The position numbers and the translations under genes were made by a program. 64,000 bases of DNA from Rhodobacter capsulatus. Its GTDB lineage: Bacteria > Pseudomonadota > Alphaproteobacteria > Rhodobacterales > Rhodobacteraceae. The stretch covers positions 32,234 through 96,233 of the forward strand of contig NZ_SWJZ01000082.1 of NCBI RefSeq assembly GCF_005144475.1, written 5' to 3'. The notes beneath the pieces are model-generated. The model saw only the letters and a list, made by a program, of their open reading frames with translations. It was not told where the DNA came from and did not search any database. Below, one piece after another: positions 63,650-64,000 of this stretch (its first letter is position 1; every line of letters begins with the position of its first letter).

Positions 63650-64000
63650 TTACGCGGTAATGGCTTGTTTTTGGGTCATTCTTTCGCGGTAGAGCGCAAG
63701 GATGGCGGGCTCGATGTAGTCATGCGCCCAGGTGTCGCGGGCGGTGATGCCGGCTGCGGCCAGGCCCTCGCGCGGGCAGTCGCCGATCCTTGCGACCAGA
63801 ACCGTGTCGATGCCGTCAAGCGTCGCGATGACCCGATCGAGCCGGTCGTCGGCGCCGCCGCCGTCCACGCAGTAATTGTCGCAGCGGCGGTGAAAGGCGA
63901 AGCGTACGCCCGAAGCGTCGACCTCGAAGACCTGGAACTCGGTCGCATGGCCGAAATGCTGGTTGATCCGGCCGCCGCCCTGGGTCGTCACCGCCACCAG
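63650..64000 (-). CDS. nifB: NifB C-terminal domain, 5' part outside window
   Basis: The visible 116 residues are the NafY/NifX-like C-terminal domain of NifB, the radical-SAM enzyme of nitrogenase FeMo-cofactor synthesis. Motifs: VTTQGGGRINQHFGHATEFQ, HRRCDNYCVDGGGADDRLD, GIDTVLVARIGDCPREGLAA and HDYIEPAILALYRERM. The frame continues unbroken past the right edge, so the radical-SAM part lies outside; assignment to NifB rather than a stand-alone NifX/NafY rests on these motifs and the mod locus neighbourhood. The stop converges on modD with a 3-base gap. Confidence 0.88.
   Translation of the reverse strand: MVAVTTQGGGRINQHFGHATEFQVFEVDASGVRFAFHRRCDNYCVDGGGADDRLDRVIATLDGIDTVLVARIGDCPREGLAAAGITARDTWAHDYIEPAILALYRERMTQKQAITA

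Overview
The window is high-GC (roughly two thirds G+C) alphaproteobacterial chromosome from the Rhodobacterales. Three things point to Rhodobacter capsulatus or a very close relative: a divergent mopB / mopA-modABCD molybdate locus running into the 3' end of nifB, an isolated endolysin-holin pair matching the lysis cassette of the R. capsulatus gene transfer agent (RcGTA), and general Rhodobacterales gene content such as PmtA, ALDH16 and ETF-QO. The identification is from memory of these loci, not from a search.

Layout. 1-2360: 3' end of a tad (Flp pilus) operon: TadC fragment, two TPR lipoproteins, prepilin peptidase. 2353-6696 (minus): ispE, a TPR protein and ETF-QO. 6949-8484: greA and a membrane protein. 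8533-10359: a tryptophanase-family lyase divergent from a small possible DNA-binding protein. 10759-14650: thiolase, cupin and FadB/FadJ-type operon, then an M3 peptidase. 16923-26559: mixed genes including a CDF transporter, an SH3-like protein, a 2-hydroxyacid dehydrogenase, a dimethylglycine-dehydrogenase-like flavoprotein, a GH25 lysozyme, a 26-residue lipoprotein and an outer-membrane protein. 26721-32054: carB and aspS, divergent. 32153-34751: a DUF1800/DUF1501 pair. 35025-40022: acetyltransferase, CtrA-box-associated response regulator, methylmalonyl-CoA epimerase, CysZ-like protein, nitroreductase, YggU, and a membrane-protein pair. 40175-43475: deoC and ALDH16. 44058-47037: purL-bolA-grxD. 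47426-51734: LysR, murI, DUF805, argC, ccmE. 51802-52907: RcGTA-type endolysin and holin. 52908-57594: arginase, metG and an EAL protein. 57730-63646: pmtA, then the mop/mod locus. 63650-64000: C-terminal part of nifB.

How parts work together. ModABC imports molybdate. MopA and MopB are molybdate-responsive regulators, and a Mo-box lies just before mopA; this cluster ends 3 bases from convergent nifB, an FeMo-cofactor gene, so metal supply and nitrogenase cofactor synthesis sit side by side. DeoC makes acetaldehyde, which the downstream ALDH16 could oxidise. BolA and the CGFS glutaredoxin form a known Fe-S partnership. The endolysin and holin overlap by 10 bases and would lyse the cell to release GTA particles.

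The most notable non-coding structure is a family of modular intergenic dyad repeats (at least seven loci). They are built from a GGATATTTG...CAAATATCC or GGGCGTATTTG...CAAATACGCCC arm pair flanked by G/C-rich hairpins, and one locus mixes both arm types. No tRNA, rRNA, CRISPR array or insertion sequence was recognised.
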